Source: Clostridia bacterium (GTDB taxonomy: Bacteria; Bacillota; Sulfobacillia; SLMV01). From it: a stretch of DNA of 53,559 bases. The notes under the pieces are model-generated. The model was not told the DNA's origin, did not search any database, and saw only the letters and a program-made list of their open reading frames with translations. The stretch covers positions 1 through 53,559 of the forward strand of contig PUMM01000072.1 of assembly GCA_003551365.1 (NCBI GenBank). The letters are read 5' to 3'. A program made the position numbers and the translations under genes. Of the stretch, positions 17,580-27,339 are shown piece by piece. The stretch's first letter is position 1, and every line of letters starts with the position of its first letter.

Positions 17580-18170
17580 ATGAACTGGAAGTGGTGGTGC
17601 GTCGGCGCAATTGGTGTTCTGACGGCGGTTGGCCTGTGGTTTGGCCTGCAGACCGCAGGCAACCCGGGCCAGTTTCTGCATCTGGAGGTGGAGTGCCGCA
17701 CTGCTTTTGACCGGGCATCCCGACCGGACGAGAGATCGAGTGTCGAACCGTCCGGAGACATGAAAGGCTCCGGTCCCGTGGGAGTGGTCTATCGCGTGAC
17801 GGCTTCTGAGGAGACCGCTGCGGAGGAGCGGTCAGTTCCCCGCGAATTGCCCGTACGCCTGGCCTTTCCCGTCGAGGACTCGTCCTTTGCCTCCGTGCCG
17901 GTCTGGCTGGAGGACGTGGAGGAGGGACGGGTCATGCTGCGCGTGGCCGATGCCGGCATTGAAGTGTCCCCTGGCGAAGAAGCCCGGGTAGGAGCGGTAT
18001 CGTCTCGCGATGATGGAGGAGTAAAGGTGCACGCCTGTCCCGACCGATGGGAGCAGATAATCGATGAGGCCCTGATATCCGGTGCTCCGGCAGCGGTGTG
18101 GGTGGTCCGGAACCTGGGGTGGAACGAGCCCGGGGATATGGGGGATGGAGAAGCGGGGGTCGGCCCATGA
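17580..18170 (+). CDS. Hypothetical secreted/membrane-anchored protein
   Basis: N-terminal hydrophobic segment (WWCVGAIGVLTAVGLWFGL); start moved downstream of ORF-track 17544 because that ATG lies in the -10. Confidence 0.55.
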   Translation: MNWKWWCVGAIGVLTAVGLWFGLQTAGNPGQFLHLEVECRTAFDRASRPDERSSVEPSGDMKGSGPVGVVYRVTASEETAAEERSVPRELPVRLAFPVEDSSFASVPVWLEDVEEGRVMLRVADAGIEVSPGEEARVGAVSSRDDGGVKVHACPDRWEQIIDEALISGAPAAVWVVRNLGWNEPGDMGDGEAGVGP

Positions 18171-20332
18171 ATGCTGCAGATCGCAGGCTCAGCTGGATGT
18201 CGGTCCCCCTCGTTGTTCTGCTCCTCCTTGCAATCATCGTACTTCCAGTCGGGGCAGCGGCAGCGGATCGCAAGGTGGTCATATTCACCGCGCCGCCCTA
18301 TAGCGATGTATCCCTTCTGGCCGAGGAACTCCGTTCAACGGGGGCATCGGTGCGCGTTCATCGGCTGACGGGATGCTTTTCCGCGGGGGTGAGTGAAGTG
18401 CAGGGGGTGGTGACCCGCAGCGGGAGCGATCGACTCGACGTGGTTGCCGTGGGCGGTTCGGCCCTTCCCCTGCGCTGGGCACTGGAGCAGGATCATGTGG
18501 TGCGCGAACGAGTGGAACATCTGGTATTGCTGGCTTCTCCCAACCGGGGTGCAATCGGCGCGGAGGCGATCTACTCGCAGCGGCTCACCGCAGAGGTCGA
18601 GCAGTATCGGCTGGAGCGGGCCATGTACAGGCGAGAGGAGATGCCTGCATGGAAGCGTCCCGAGTACTACTGCCTGGTCAGTTATCTGGCAGACCGCAGC
18701 CGGGAGTTGTTCGAACCGTTGTATCACAACTACCTGGTCTCTGACCGCATGTCGCTGGCACCGGCGCAGGTGGAAACCGCATCCGGGTACATGAGCTGGC
18801 TGACCCAGAACTACTCCGGAAGGCTGGAGCCATATCTCACCGATGCGAGCACTCCGGTGCAGTGGAGAGGTACGCTGCAGGAGCTGGAGGGTTCAGACCC
18901 CGGACGGATTCTCAGCTGGGGTTACGTCGATCTGGTGGCTGCAGATCTCACCCGCTTCACGTATTTCAGTACTCTTCCGGCCGGCCGCGCCCTGAGTGAG
19001 GATGTCCTGGAGGACGTCACCATTACCGGAGATTGGCGGAGCATGGCGGTGGAGTTTCTCACCCGACGGGCGCTCAGATTCGTACAGGATTACATTGCTC
19101 CCCAGGCCTACAGGACCGGTCGGTGGGCGGGGGTGCAGTGGTTTCAACGCCAGACCGATCTGGCTGACGCAGTCCTGCTTTATCAGCTGCCGGAGCAGAT
19201 CTCGATACCCTGCCGCGGGGATCGGCTGTGGGTTCCGGTCAATGATCTTCTGCAGCGCATGAACGCTGCCGGATCGCCTTCACCCGATGGAGTTGTGATT
19301 CTGGAAGCTCCGAACTGGTGGCAGCTGGTCGACGCCGGAGTGGGGCCCAATGACTGGTGGACGGAGACTGTCGCCGCGGCTGCACCGGGGGGAGCGTCGG
19401 TCAGCGAAGAGGTGTTCGTGCCGACAGGCGGCAGGCCTGCGAATGATGAGGAGGCGGTCGCTGCCGTCCTCCGTCTGCTCGAGATGCCGGGGGGCGCAGC
19501 CGGCGGGGGACATCCGGTCTGGCACTGGGCCGCCCGTGGGGCCGATGTGCTGATGGGGCTGTGGACGCGCGTGCGCGGCTCGGGAGCGCCTCCCGATTCA
19601 TATGACCAGGAGGTTCAGCGACAGGAGGAAGACGGCGGCATCCTCAGTCGTCATGCCGATCCCGGAGATCTCGCAGGTGAGGATGATGGGGGTGATGTGG
19701 ATGAGGGAGCGGTCATTGCAGCGGGCGAAACGGAACAGGAGGAGATTCCATCCATTTCTGCCACATACCGCAACAAGAGCACTACCTTGAAGAGTGACCG
19801 CCGCCTGCCGCACGACGCGTGGCTGTGGGACTTTGGCGACGGTGACTCCGTGCTGGTTGAAGACCCCAACAATGTCAGTGGATCCATGGAACACCGCTTC
19901 TCCGGGCCGGGTGAGTACGAGGTGACAGCTCATTCCACTGCTGCTGACGGAACGGTGCTGCGCGAGATCGAATGGGATGTGCAGGTGGAGGAGGCGAACA
20001 AACTGGAGGAGTTCTCTTATGCTACCGCCGCGGAAATCGTTCCGCTCATCGATCTGCACGGCCCCCGCAAGTGGGTGGTGGGGAGATACGCAGAATACTC
20101 GGTGGATGCCCGGCTCGATGATCTGCCGGAGGAAGTGGAGAACCTGCAGATCGTGATCTATCCGGGTGAGAAGTTTCGGGTGACCTGGGAGCGGCCGGGA
20201 ACGTTTCAAGTGAAGGCGGCGGTCAATCTCCGCTACAGCTGGAGATTTGCCGACGGCACCTCCCGCTACTTTTCGGTGATTTACACGGACAGCCATCCAG
20301 TTGAGGTGCTCGCCACCGGGCTGGGGCGGTGA
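18167..20332 (+). CDS. Large secreted protein: lipase-like N-terminal region plus PKD domain
   Basis: Signal peptide; VEHLVLLASPNRGAIG resembles alpha/beta-hydrolase text; WLWDFGDGDSVLVEDPNNVSGSMEHRFSGPGEYEVTAHS is a PKD domain. Confidence 0.7.
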   Translation: MNAADRRLSWMSVPLVVLLLLAIIVLPVGAAAADRKVVIFTAPPYSDVSLLAEELRSTGASVRVHRLTGCFSAGVSEVQGVVTRSGSDRLDVVAVGGSALPLRWALEQDHVVRERVEHLVLLASPNRGAIGAEAIYSQRLTAEVEQYRLERAMYRREEMPAWKRPEYYCLVSYLADRSRELFEPLYHNYLVSDRMSLAPAQVETASGYMSWLTQNYSGRLEPYLTDASTPVQWRGTLQELEGSDPGRILSWGYVDLVAADLTRFTYFSTLPAGRALSEDVLEDVTITGDWRSMAVEFLTRRALRFVQDYIAPQAYRTGRWAGVQWFQRQTDLADAVLLYQLPEQISIPCRGDRLWVPVNDLLQRMNAAGSPSPDGVVILEAPNWWQLVDAGVGPNDWWTETVAAAAPGGASVSEEVFVPTGGRPANDEEAVAAVLRLLEMPGGAAGGGHPVWHWAARGADVLMGLWTRVRGSGAPPDSYDQEVQRQEEDGGILSRHADPGDLAGEDDGGDVDEGAVIAAGETEQEEIPSISATYRNKSTTLKSDRRLPHDAWLWDFGDGDSVLVEDPNNVSGSMEHRFSGPGEYEVTAHSTAADGTVLREIEWDVQVEEANKLEEFSYATAAEIVPLIDLHGPRKWVVGRYAEYSVDARLDDLPEEVENLQIVIYPGEKFRVTWERPGTFQVKAAVNLRYSWRFADGTSRYFSVIYTDSHPVEVLATGLGR

Positions 20333-20411
20333 GAGAATCCGTGGCCTTGGAATAATTACCCGATGCCGGTGAGGCGAAACTGGGACACAACAGCTGAGCC
20401 GGTGCTGCATA

Positions 20412-20451
20412 TCCGGCGGAGGGAATCCCGGGAGATCATCCCTCCGCCGGA
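20412..20451. terminator. Bidirectional terminator between convergent genes
   Basis: TCCGGCGGAGGGA..TCCCTCCGCCGGA, 13-bp perfect arms. Confidence 0.75.
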
Positions 20452-20479
20452 GCATATATGCGTGATTGGGCGCTGCGGA

Positions 20480-21838
20480 TTACTCGCCGTGCACCTTGCG
20501 GTGCTCGAAGTACTGCATGGCCTGCTCGGGGAAGAGTGCGTACGAGAGCGCATCTTCTGGCTTTTGCATGTAGTCCTTGATGGCCTCGCGCGCCTTCTCC
20601 ATGCCGGGTTCGAGCAGTTCCGCGGGACGATCCGTCAGCACTTCCTCGTCGCCGATGATCTTCTTGCGCACATCCTCGGAGATCTCGGCGGGAGGCCGAC
20701 CGTACAGGCCGCGCACGTAATCGCGAACCTCCTTGGCCTTCACTGCGTACCTCTCACCGGTGGCCACATTGAGCACTGACTGGGTGCCCACTATCTGACT
20801 CATCGGTGTGACCAGGGGTGGGTAACCGAGCTCCTTCCGCACGCGGGGGACTTCCTCCATGACCTCGTCCCACTGGTCGCCCATGCCCTGGGCTCGCAGC
20901 TGTGAGCGGAGGTTGGAGAGCATCCCGCCCGGAACCTGATAGATCAGGCCGCGCACGTCGATATCGGCGGGAGTGAAGAACTCATCATACTGGCCGCGGA
21001 CCTCGGTGAAATGCCGGTTGATCTCCGTCAGATTGTCGAGTACGACATCGGTATCGTAGTCGCCATCTTCCAAAATGGAAACGGCGGTTTCCGTCGCCGG
21101 CTGTGAGGTGCCGCCCGAGAAGGCGCTGATGCAGGTGTCGATGATGTCTGCGCCAGCTTCAATGCACTTGATGTATGTGGTCAGGGCCATACCCGTGGTC
21201 ATGTGACTGTGAATGTGAATGGGGATGTCGATGGCCTTCTTCATTTCCTTGACCAGGTTGTAGCCCATATAGGGAGTCATGATCCCGGCCATGTCCTTGA
21301 TGCACATGGTGTCGGCGCCCATTCCGGCCAGTGTCTTGGCAGTTTCCACATAGTGTTCCACGTCGTGCACCGGGCTTATGGTGTAGACGACGGAGGCCTG
21401 AGCGTGTCCGCCGGCTTCTTTTGTGGCGCGGATGGCCGGCTCCATATTCCGGGGGTCATTGAGGGCATCGAAGATTCGTAGTATGTTCACTCCGTTATTC
21501 ACTGTCGCATGGACGAAGGCTTCCAGCACATCATCCGGATAGTGCTGGTATCCGAGGATGTTCTGTCCGCGCAGCAGCATCATGAATCCGGGCTCTGGAA
21601 TCTTCTCGCGCAGCTTGCGAACCCGCATCCATGGGCACTCCTTCAGGAAGCGGAGAGCGCTATCGAAGGTGGCCCCGCCCCACATCTCCAGTGCCCAGAA
21701 ACCGGACTCATTCATAAGCTCGGCCACGGGCAGCATGTCATCAGTGGACATCCGCGTCGCCATGCGAGACTGGTGCGCATCCCGGTACGTTGTGTCGGTG
21801 ATCTTGATCTTGCGGTTACCGCTCATTGAATCCTCCAA
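20480..21838 (-). CDS. oadA: Oxaloacetate decarboxylase alpha / pyruvate carboxylase subunit B carboxyltransferase
   Basis: ITDTTYRDAHQSRMATRM, ALEMWGGATFDSALRFL, CIKDMAGIMTPY, HSHMTTGMA. Confidence 0.92.
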   Translation of the reverse strand: MEDSMSGNRKIKITDTTYRDAHQSRMATRMSTDDMLPVAELMNESGFWALEMWGGATFDSALRFLKECPWMRVRKLREKIPEPGFMMLLRGQNILGYQHYPDDVLEAFVHATVNNGVNILRIFDALNDPRNMEPAIRATKEAGGHAQASVVYTISPVHDVEHYVETAKTLAGMGADTMCIKDMAGIMTPYMGYNLVKEMKKAIDIPIHIHSHMTTGMALTTYIKCIEAGADIIDTCISAFSGGTSQPATETAVSILEDGDYDTDVVLDNLTEINRHFTEVRGQYDEFFTPADIDVRGLIYQVPGGMLSNLRSQLRAQGMGDQWDEVMEEVPRVRKELGYPPLVTPMSQIVGTQSVLNVATGERYAVKAKEVRDYVRGLYGRPPAEISEDVRKKIIGDEEVLTDRPAELLEPGMEKAREAIKDYMQKPEDALSYALFPEQAMQYFEHRKVHGE

Positions 21839-21851
21839 TCCGCAGGCCCGG

Positions 21852-22316
21852 TCAGGCCGGGTTCAGGGTCATGAGCACCTGGTCGCCGTCGACATTGTCG
21901 CCGGTCGATACTTCTATGGTGGCGACGGTGCCGTCGGCAGGAGAGACAATCTCGTTCTCCAGTTTCAGTGCCTCCAGCGTCAGGACTGTTTCACCTTCGG
22001 TTACCTCATCGCCCACGCTCACATTGATGGACTTGATGGACCCGGCGAGCGGAGCGTTGACCTCGATCTCGCCGCGGTCGGCGACGGGCGCTTCTTCTTT
22101 CGGTGGCTCTTCCTTCGCGGGGGGAGTCTCTTCCGCTGCCGGCTCAGGCTCCTTCGTCTTTTCCTCGGGTATTGCCTGCGGTTCGGGTTCGCGGACCGGC
22201 CGGGGCTGGGGGCGCGAGACCGGCGGGGCGGTGCGGGCGGATTCGCCGTCCTCCATCTCCTCGACCGTGACTTCAAACTCCTCGCCATTGACCGTCACTC
22301 TGAGGCGCTTTTGCAT
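21852..22316 (-). CDS. Biotin/lipoyl-attachment domain protein (biotin carrier)
   Basis: MQKRLRVTVNGEEFEVTVEEM, Pro/Glu-rich linker, APLAGSIKSINVSVGDEVTEGETVLTLEALKLENEIVSPADGTV. Confidence 0.88.
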   Translation of the reverse strand: MQKRLRVTVNGEEFEVTVEEMEDGESARTAPPVSRPQPRPVREPEPQAIPEEKTKEPEPAAEETPPAKEEPPKEEAPVADRGEIEVNAPLAGSIKSINVSVGDEVTEGETVLTLEALKLENEIVSPADGTVATIEVSTGDNVDGDQVLMTLNPA

Positions 22317-22323
22317 GGTGTGC

Positions 22324-22911
22324 CTATCTCCTCTCAACTTTGTCGATCCTTGGTGATCCCGAGCTGCTGTCATCGTCAACGTAGGCTGCGGCGGCAGTGA
22401 TGGCTGCTACCTTCTTCCGGTCAGTTCGCATCCGACTGCGGATGTTCATGCTCCGTGGCATGCCGTCCATAGTCGCGGCCACGGCGGCCACGACGGCTGC
22501 TATCTTGTGCGGAGCGTGTCTGCCGGTAGTCCGGATAGACATTGTCTCCGGGACGTATCCTATGGTGTCGATCACCGCGGCGGTGATTGCCGCTGTGGCC
22601 TGGGGACTGACGCGGCCGGGCACCTCCAAAGCCGGTTCGGGCATCGGTTGCGGCCCGCCCGGTCGCTCCCCGACGGTCTCCGGTTGTGGCTCGGCAGTTG
22701 CGAGTGATGGTTCGGGTTCCTCGCGTTCCCTCACGTCCACTCTCTCCCGGGACGGTGCTGCCCGGTCCGGACCCTCCGGTTCTGGCTCCCGAAATATGCG
22801 GTTCATGATCTCCAGTACCGCCCACAGCAACACCAGCACGGTGAAGACCACCGTCAGCCCGGTTACTGTGATCAGAAGTTCGTTGGTTGCGTTTGCCATG
22901 AGGGTTGTCAT
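22324..22911 (-). CDS. OadG-family sodium-pump decarboxylase subunit
   Basis: Single TM segment (LLITVTGLTVVFTVLVLLWAVLEIMNRIF) and repeated IAAITAAVA-type C-terminal motifs; in operon with OadA and biotin carrier. Confidence 0.7.
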   Translation of the reverse strand: MTTLMANATNELLITVTGLTVVFTVLVLLWAVLEIMNRIFREPEPEGPDRAAPSRERVDVREREEPEPSLATAEPQPETVGERPGGPQPMPEPALEVPGRVSPQATAAITAAVIDTIGYVPETMSIRTTGRHAPHKIAAVVAAVAATMDGMPRSMNIRSRMRTDRKKVAAITAAAAYVDDDSSSGSPRIDKVERR

Positions 22912-22958
22912 GGTGTTCTGTCCTGGGACAATCCCACCCCCTTCACAGGGCAAAATAT

Positions 22959-22971
22959 CTACAGTATGTAG
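22959..22971. promoter_or_regulatory. Short palindrome upstream of the oad operon
   Basis: CTACA-gta-TGTAG in the divergent intergenic region. Confidence 0.3.
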
Positions 22972-23167
22972 TCCTCTCTCACTCCAACCCCTATACTAAT
23001 TAATCACCCGTCACCCGCCAAGCCCCTCAGGGGCGATTTGCGGCCAAATTGAGGCGAGTGCTCCTATGTTGCAAAATGAGGAGGACTTGTCCTCAATGCA
23101 AGGAAAACATAAATGTGGATGTCTGTCCACAGCAGTTCGACGAGGTTCTGTCTGGAGGGGATGCCGA

Positions 23168-24808
23168 ATGCATACACTGGGCGATGGCTGTTCCGATCTG
23201 GTATTCGTAAATGGTCCCGTATACGTGGGTTCCGGTGATGATAAGAGTCACACGGGCATGGCGGTGCGGGGCGGGCAAATCACTGCACTGGGAAGCAGCG
23301 ACGAGGTCAGGTCCCTGGCTGGCGACCGGACGACAGTGGTGGATCTGCAGGGTCGGTCGGCCATTCCGGGGATCGTCGACTCGCACAACCACATGCCCAC
23401 AGCCGGGGCTATGATGCACGATGGGGTGCTGTTGTTTGATGCCGAGAGTATATCGGACCTGCAGGACATCCTGCGTGAGAAGGTAGAGGACGTCGGGGCG
23501 GGAGAATGGATCATGGGAGCCGGATGGATAGAGAACCAGTTCACCGAGTGGAGGATGCCCACGCGCTGGGACCTGGATGAGGTGGCTCCGGACAATCCAG
23601 TGATCCTGAATCGGCTGTTCGGCATGTGCGCCGTGAACTCCCGCGCCCTGCAGCTTGCCGGCATTACCCGGGAGGGCGGCGACCCGGAGCGCGGGATAGT
23701 GGACCGGGATGAAAAAGGCCATCCCACCGGTATTCTGCGCGCCGGGGCCGAGGAGGCGGTCCGCGCGGTCATGCCGGATCCCGGTGCTGGCGAACGGGTT
23801 AGGCAGTATGAGCGATATATACAGACTGCCGCGGAGGAATACGTGCGATACGGGATAACCAGTCTGCTGGATCCCGGTGTCCCGCCGCTGGTGATGCGTG
23901 CCTATCAGAATGTGTACGAGCGGGGGCAGCTGCCCCTGCGGGTCAATATGATGCCGGTATGGTACGGACTCCGTCCGAGCGAGGATCCCAATCTTCCCGG
24001 CAGGCTGGATCATATGGGTATACGCACTAACTTTGGTGATGAAAGGCTCCGGATCGGTGCGCTCAAGATGGCCATTGACGGCGGATTGGGCAGCAAGACC
24101 GCCCTGATGAACGAGCCGTTTCGCGATGGAAGCTGGAGCGAGATTCCCCTGCGCCTCGATTCCGAAATGCTGCGCGACTGGTTTACCGAGGGACACTCCA
24201 TCGGCTGGTCCATCGGCATTCACTGCTGTGGGGACCGGGCACAGGATATGGCCTGTCGGGCATTTGATGCGGTGGTTGGCAGTATGCCGAGGGATGATGT
24301 GCGTCACAATATCATTCACGGCTACTTCCCGACCGAGGAGTCCCTCGAGCTCATGAAGAGGCATGAGCTGGCCGTCTCCGCTCAGCCGGGTTTCATCTGG
24401 GTGGAAGGCGACCTCTATTTTGCGGCGGTGACCCGGGAGAAACTGAACGGATTTACGCCCCTGAAGACCTACGATTCGGAGGGCATAGTCGTGGCCTGCA
24501 ACTCCGACATGACTTCTGCCCACTACAATCCCTTCTGGGGACTGCATAGTGCGGTCACCCGGCGAACCTCTCGCGGGGAGGTGCTGGGGGACGAGGAGAG
24601 GGTTGATCGCTTCTCCGCACTGAGGATGATGACCGGAAACGGCGCCTATCTCATGTTCTGGGAGGATCTCACCGGCTGCATAGACGTGGGCAGGGCCGCG
24701 GACATAGCTGTTCTGGATCGCGACTTTGCCGCGGTTCCCGACGATGATCTGCGCGATCTCGAAGTGGACATGACGGTCATCGGCGGCGAAGTGGTGTACG
24801 AGAAGTGA
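23168..24808 (+). CDS. Amidohydrolase family protein (YtcJ-like)
   Basis: VVDLQGRSAIPGIVDSHNHMPTAGAMM, MAIDGGLGSKTALM, IGIHCCGDRAQDMA, GRAADIAVLDRDF. Confidence 0.88.
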   Translation: MHTLGDGCSDLVFVNGPVYVGSGDDKSHTGMAVRGGQITALGSSDEVRSLAGDRTTVVDLQGRSAIPGIVDSHNHMPTAGAMMHDGVLLFDAESISDLQDILREKVEDVGAGEWIMGAGWIENQFTEWRMPTRWDLDEVAPDNPVILNRLFGMCAVNSRALQLAGITREGGDPERGIVDRDEKGHPTGILRAGAEEAVRAVMPDPGAGERVRQYERYIQTAAEEYVRYGITSLLDPGVPPLVMRAYQNVYERGQLPLRVNMMPVWYGLRPSEDPNLPGRLDHMGIRTNFGDERLRIGALKMAIDGGLGSKTALMNEPFRDGSWSEIPLRLDSEMLRDWFTEGHSIGWSIGIHCCGDRAQDMACRAFDAVVGSMPRDDVRHNIIHGYFPTEESLELMKRHELAVSAQPGFIWVEGDLYFAAVTREKLNGFTPLKTYDSEGIVVACNSDMTSAHYNPFWGLHSAVTRRTSRGEVLGDEERVDRFSALRMMTGNGAYLMFWEDLTGCIDVGRAADIAVLDRDFAAVPDDDLRDLEVDMTVIGGEVVYEK

Positions 24809-24973
24809 TGAGTGCAGGAGCTGAGCGCGTCTGATCCGATGGATGGAGGAGGAATTCCGCTTCCCGATGGGGAAGTATGCGGGCGCAGACGGCGGAGTGC
24901 ACGGGACACGACCGCACCGCATCCGTCGTACGACAATTGCGCGATTCACCCGGCAAGGGGCTGCCGGTTTGCG

Positions 24974-24998
24974 GAGGTGGCGCGTCCTGCGCCACCTC
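24974..24998 (+). terminator. Hairpin downstream of amidohydrolase
   Basis: GAGGTGGCGC-gtcct-GCGCCACCTC, 10 bp perfect. Confidence 0.6.
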
Positions 24999-25239
24999 TG
25001 TTACTGGGTCAGGGCGGCGGGGGTCCGGCCCAGATGTTATAGCCCGTTTGCCAAACATAGCGTTTTCGTAGGGTAACATCAATGATATGCTGTTGGCGTG
25101 GACTCAGGATTCGAATGGGCTCTGCGGTTGCAGATGGGTTGGTGAGGTGCTGGCAGTAAGAATGCACGGATGTAGACTCAACGGTCACTTTGAGGAGGGG
25201 AGGGGGTAAGGTCCGGATATTTTCCGGATCTCCCGAGAT

Positions 25240-26364
25240 ATGAAACTCTTTGAGTACACGGCCAAGGAAGTATTTCAGGAGTATGAGATCCCGACCCCGC
25301 GTGGGCGGGTCGCGACGTCCCCCAAAGAAGCGGAGGATATTGCGCGGGAGCTGGACTGCCCTGCAGTTCTGAAGGTGCAGGTGCTCGCCGGCGGCCGGGG
25401 GAAGGCGGGCGGCGTGCAGTTTGCTGACGACCCACAGGAGGCGCGCGCTGTCGCGGCGGAGCTTTTGAGCATGCAGATACACGGCCACGAGGTTGAGAGG
25501 GTGCTGGTCGAGGAGAAGCTGGACATAGATCAGGAGATCTACCTGGGTATGACCATCGACCCCGGCGATCGATGTCCCATACTGATTGCCTCTTCCCGCG
25601 GAGGAGTCAGCATCGAGGAGGTTCCCGACAGGTACATAGTGCGGGAACGGATTCCCATGCAGTGGGGGCTGTATCCGTATCAGATGAGGGCGGTCGCTGA
25701 ACGGATGGAACTTGCGGGAAAACTGGCGCGGGATTTCGGCAACATAGCCATTGCCCTGTACCGGCTGTTCCGGGACAGGGACGCCGAACTGACCGAGATC
25801 AACCCGCTGGTCGTCTCCGGTGACCGCATGCTGGCTGCCGATGCCCGGCTGAATGTGGACGAGGATAGCGAATTCCGACACGAACTGCCGGTCACGGAGA
25901 GGCTGTCGGAAGTCGAGGAGCGCGTCGCGGAGATAGGACTTTCCTACGTGCAGCTGGACGGCGATGTTGCCGTCCTCGCCAACGGTGCGGGAGCCACCAT
26001 GGCCACCATGGACATCCTGCAGCAGTACGATAGTGACGCCATGAACTTCCTGGATGTGGGCGGCGGTGCTGATGTCGATTCCATGACTGAGGCGCTGAGG
26101 GTACTGGCGGACACCGAACCACGCGTGCTGCTGGTGAACATTTTCGGCGGGATTACCCGCTGCGATGATGTGGCTGAGGCGGTCCTGCGGGTCAAGCGCG
26201 AGGGCACCTTCCGCAGTCCGCTGGTGGTGCGGCTCATCGGCACCAACGAGGAACAGGGCATACAACTCCTGGAGGAAGAGGGCATAACTGCCCTCCGCAA
26301 TCTCGAGGATGCAGCGCGGGCGGCGGCCCAGACGGCGGCGTCCGACGGCGCGGAGGAGGAGTAA
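25240..26364 (+). CDS. sucC: Succinyl-CoA synthetase (ADP-forming) beta subunit
   Basis: MKLFEYTAKEVFQEYEIPTPRG, LKVQVLAGGRGKAGGVQ, TEINPLVVSGD, NFLDVGGGAD, LVNIFGGITRCDDVA. Confidence 0.95.
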   Translation: MKLFEYTAKEVFQEYEIPTPRGRVATSPKEAEDIARELDCPAVLKVQVLAGGRGKAGGVQFADDPQEARAVAAELLSMQIHGHEVERVLVEEKLDIDQEIYLGMTIDPGDRCPILIASSRGGVSIEEVPDRYIVRERIPMQWGLYPYQMRAVAERMELAGKLARDFGNIAIALYRLFRDRDAELTEINPLVVSGDRMLAADARLNVDEDSEFRHELPVTERLSEVEERVAEIGLSYVQLDGDVAVLANGAGATMATMDILQQYDSDAMNFLDVGGGADVDSMTEALRVLADTEPRVLLVNIFGGITRCDDVAEAVLRVKREGTFRSPLVVRLIGTNEEQGIQLLEEEGITALRNLEDAARAAAQTAASDGAEEE

Positions 26365-26366
26365 CC

Positions 26367-27230
26367 ATGGCAATTTTGATCGACGACAAAACCAAACTGC
26401 TGGTGCAGGGAGCCACCGGGCATCAGGGCTCATTTCACACCGAGCTGATGAGCGAATACGGCACCAGGATTGCCGCTGGAGTCACACCCGGCAAAAAGGG
26501 TCAGGAGGTCAGCGGCGTGCCCGTCTACAATACCGTCGAGGAGGCCATCCAGTGTCACGGACCCAACGCGGGGGTGCTGTTCATTCCCGCGCCCTTCGTC
26601 AAGGATGCCGCGTTTGAGGGCATCTCCGCCGGGCTGAAGCTTCTGGTCATCATTACCGAGCACGTGCCCCTGCACGATGCCATGGAGATCATGGCATTTG
26701 CCGCGGAGAAGAAGGCGCGGGTCGTGGGTCCCAACACTTTCGGCATCATCACCCCCGGGCAGTGCAAGATTGGAATCATGCCCGGTCACGTATACGATCC
26801 CGGTCCGGTGGGTCTGGTGTCGCGAAGCGGGACGCTCAGCTACGAGATCGCGCACGCCCTGTGCGAGGAGGGTCACGGTATCAGCACCTCCCTGGGCATA
26901 GGCGGTGATCGCGTGGTGGGCATGAGCTTCGTCGATGCCCTGAAGGAATTCGAGCACGATGATGACACCGAGGCCGTAGTTCTGGTGGGAGAGATAGGTG
27001 GAACGGCAGAGGAAGAAGCTGCCGAGTTCATCAAGACCATGGATACGCCCGTGGTGGCTTATCTGGCGGGCAAGAGCGCGCCTCCGGGTAAGCGTATGGG
27101 GCATGCCGGGGCCATCGTGGAAGGTGGCCGCGGGGATTATGCCAGCAAGAAGGAGGCGCTGGAAGAGGGCGGCGCTGCCGTGGCAGCCTTCCCCTGGGAG
27201 GTGCCCCTGCTGGTCGGACAGCATTTGTGA
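26367..27230 (+). CDS. sucD: Succinyl-CoA synthetase alpha subunit
   Basis: VQGATGHQGSFHTELM, GVTPGKKGQ, VGPNTFGIITPGQCKIGIMPG, VSRSGTLSYE, GHAGAIV. Confidence 0.96.
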   Translation: MAILIDDKTKLLVQGATGHQGSFHTELMSEYGTRIAAGVTPGKKGQEVSGVPVYNTVEEAIQCHGPNAGVLFIPAPFVKDAAFEGISAGLKLLVIITEHVPLHDAMEIMAFAAEKKARVVGPNTFGIITPGQCKIGIMPGHVYDPGPVGLVSRSGTLSYEIAHALCEEGHGISTSLGIGGDRVVGMSFVDALKEFEHDDDTEAVVLVGEIGGTAEEEAAEFIKTMDTPVVAYLAGKSAPPGKRMGHAGAIVEGGRGDYASKKEALEEGGAAVAAFPWEVPLLVGQHL

Positions 27231-27255
27231 AACAGGCTTTTCTGCATGAGCGGCT

Positions 27256-27284
27256 GCGGGCCCGGGGGTGGATCCCGGGCCCGC
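27256..27284 (+). terminator. GC-rich hairpin after sucD
   Basis: GCGGGCCCGGG-ggtggat-CCCGGGCCCGC, 11 bp perfect, no U-tract. Confidence 0.5.
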
Positions 27285-27339
27285 GGTACGAATGGGCGAA
27301 AGATGATAGGAGACGTTTTGCTGGGAGGGTGATGAACAC

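Noticed and set aside
23093-24949. 618-aa minus-strand ORF
   Set aside because: Shadow of the amidohydrolase gene
25009-26433. 474-aa minus-strand ORF
   Set aside because: Shadow of sucC
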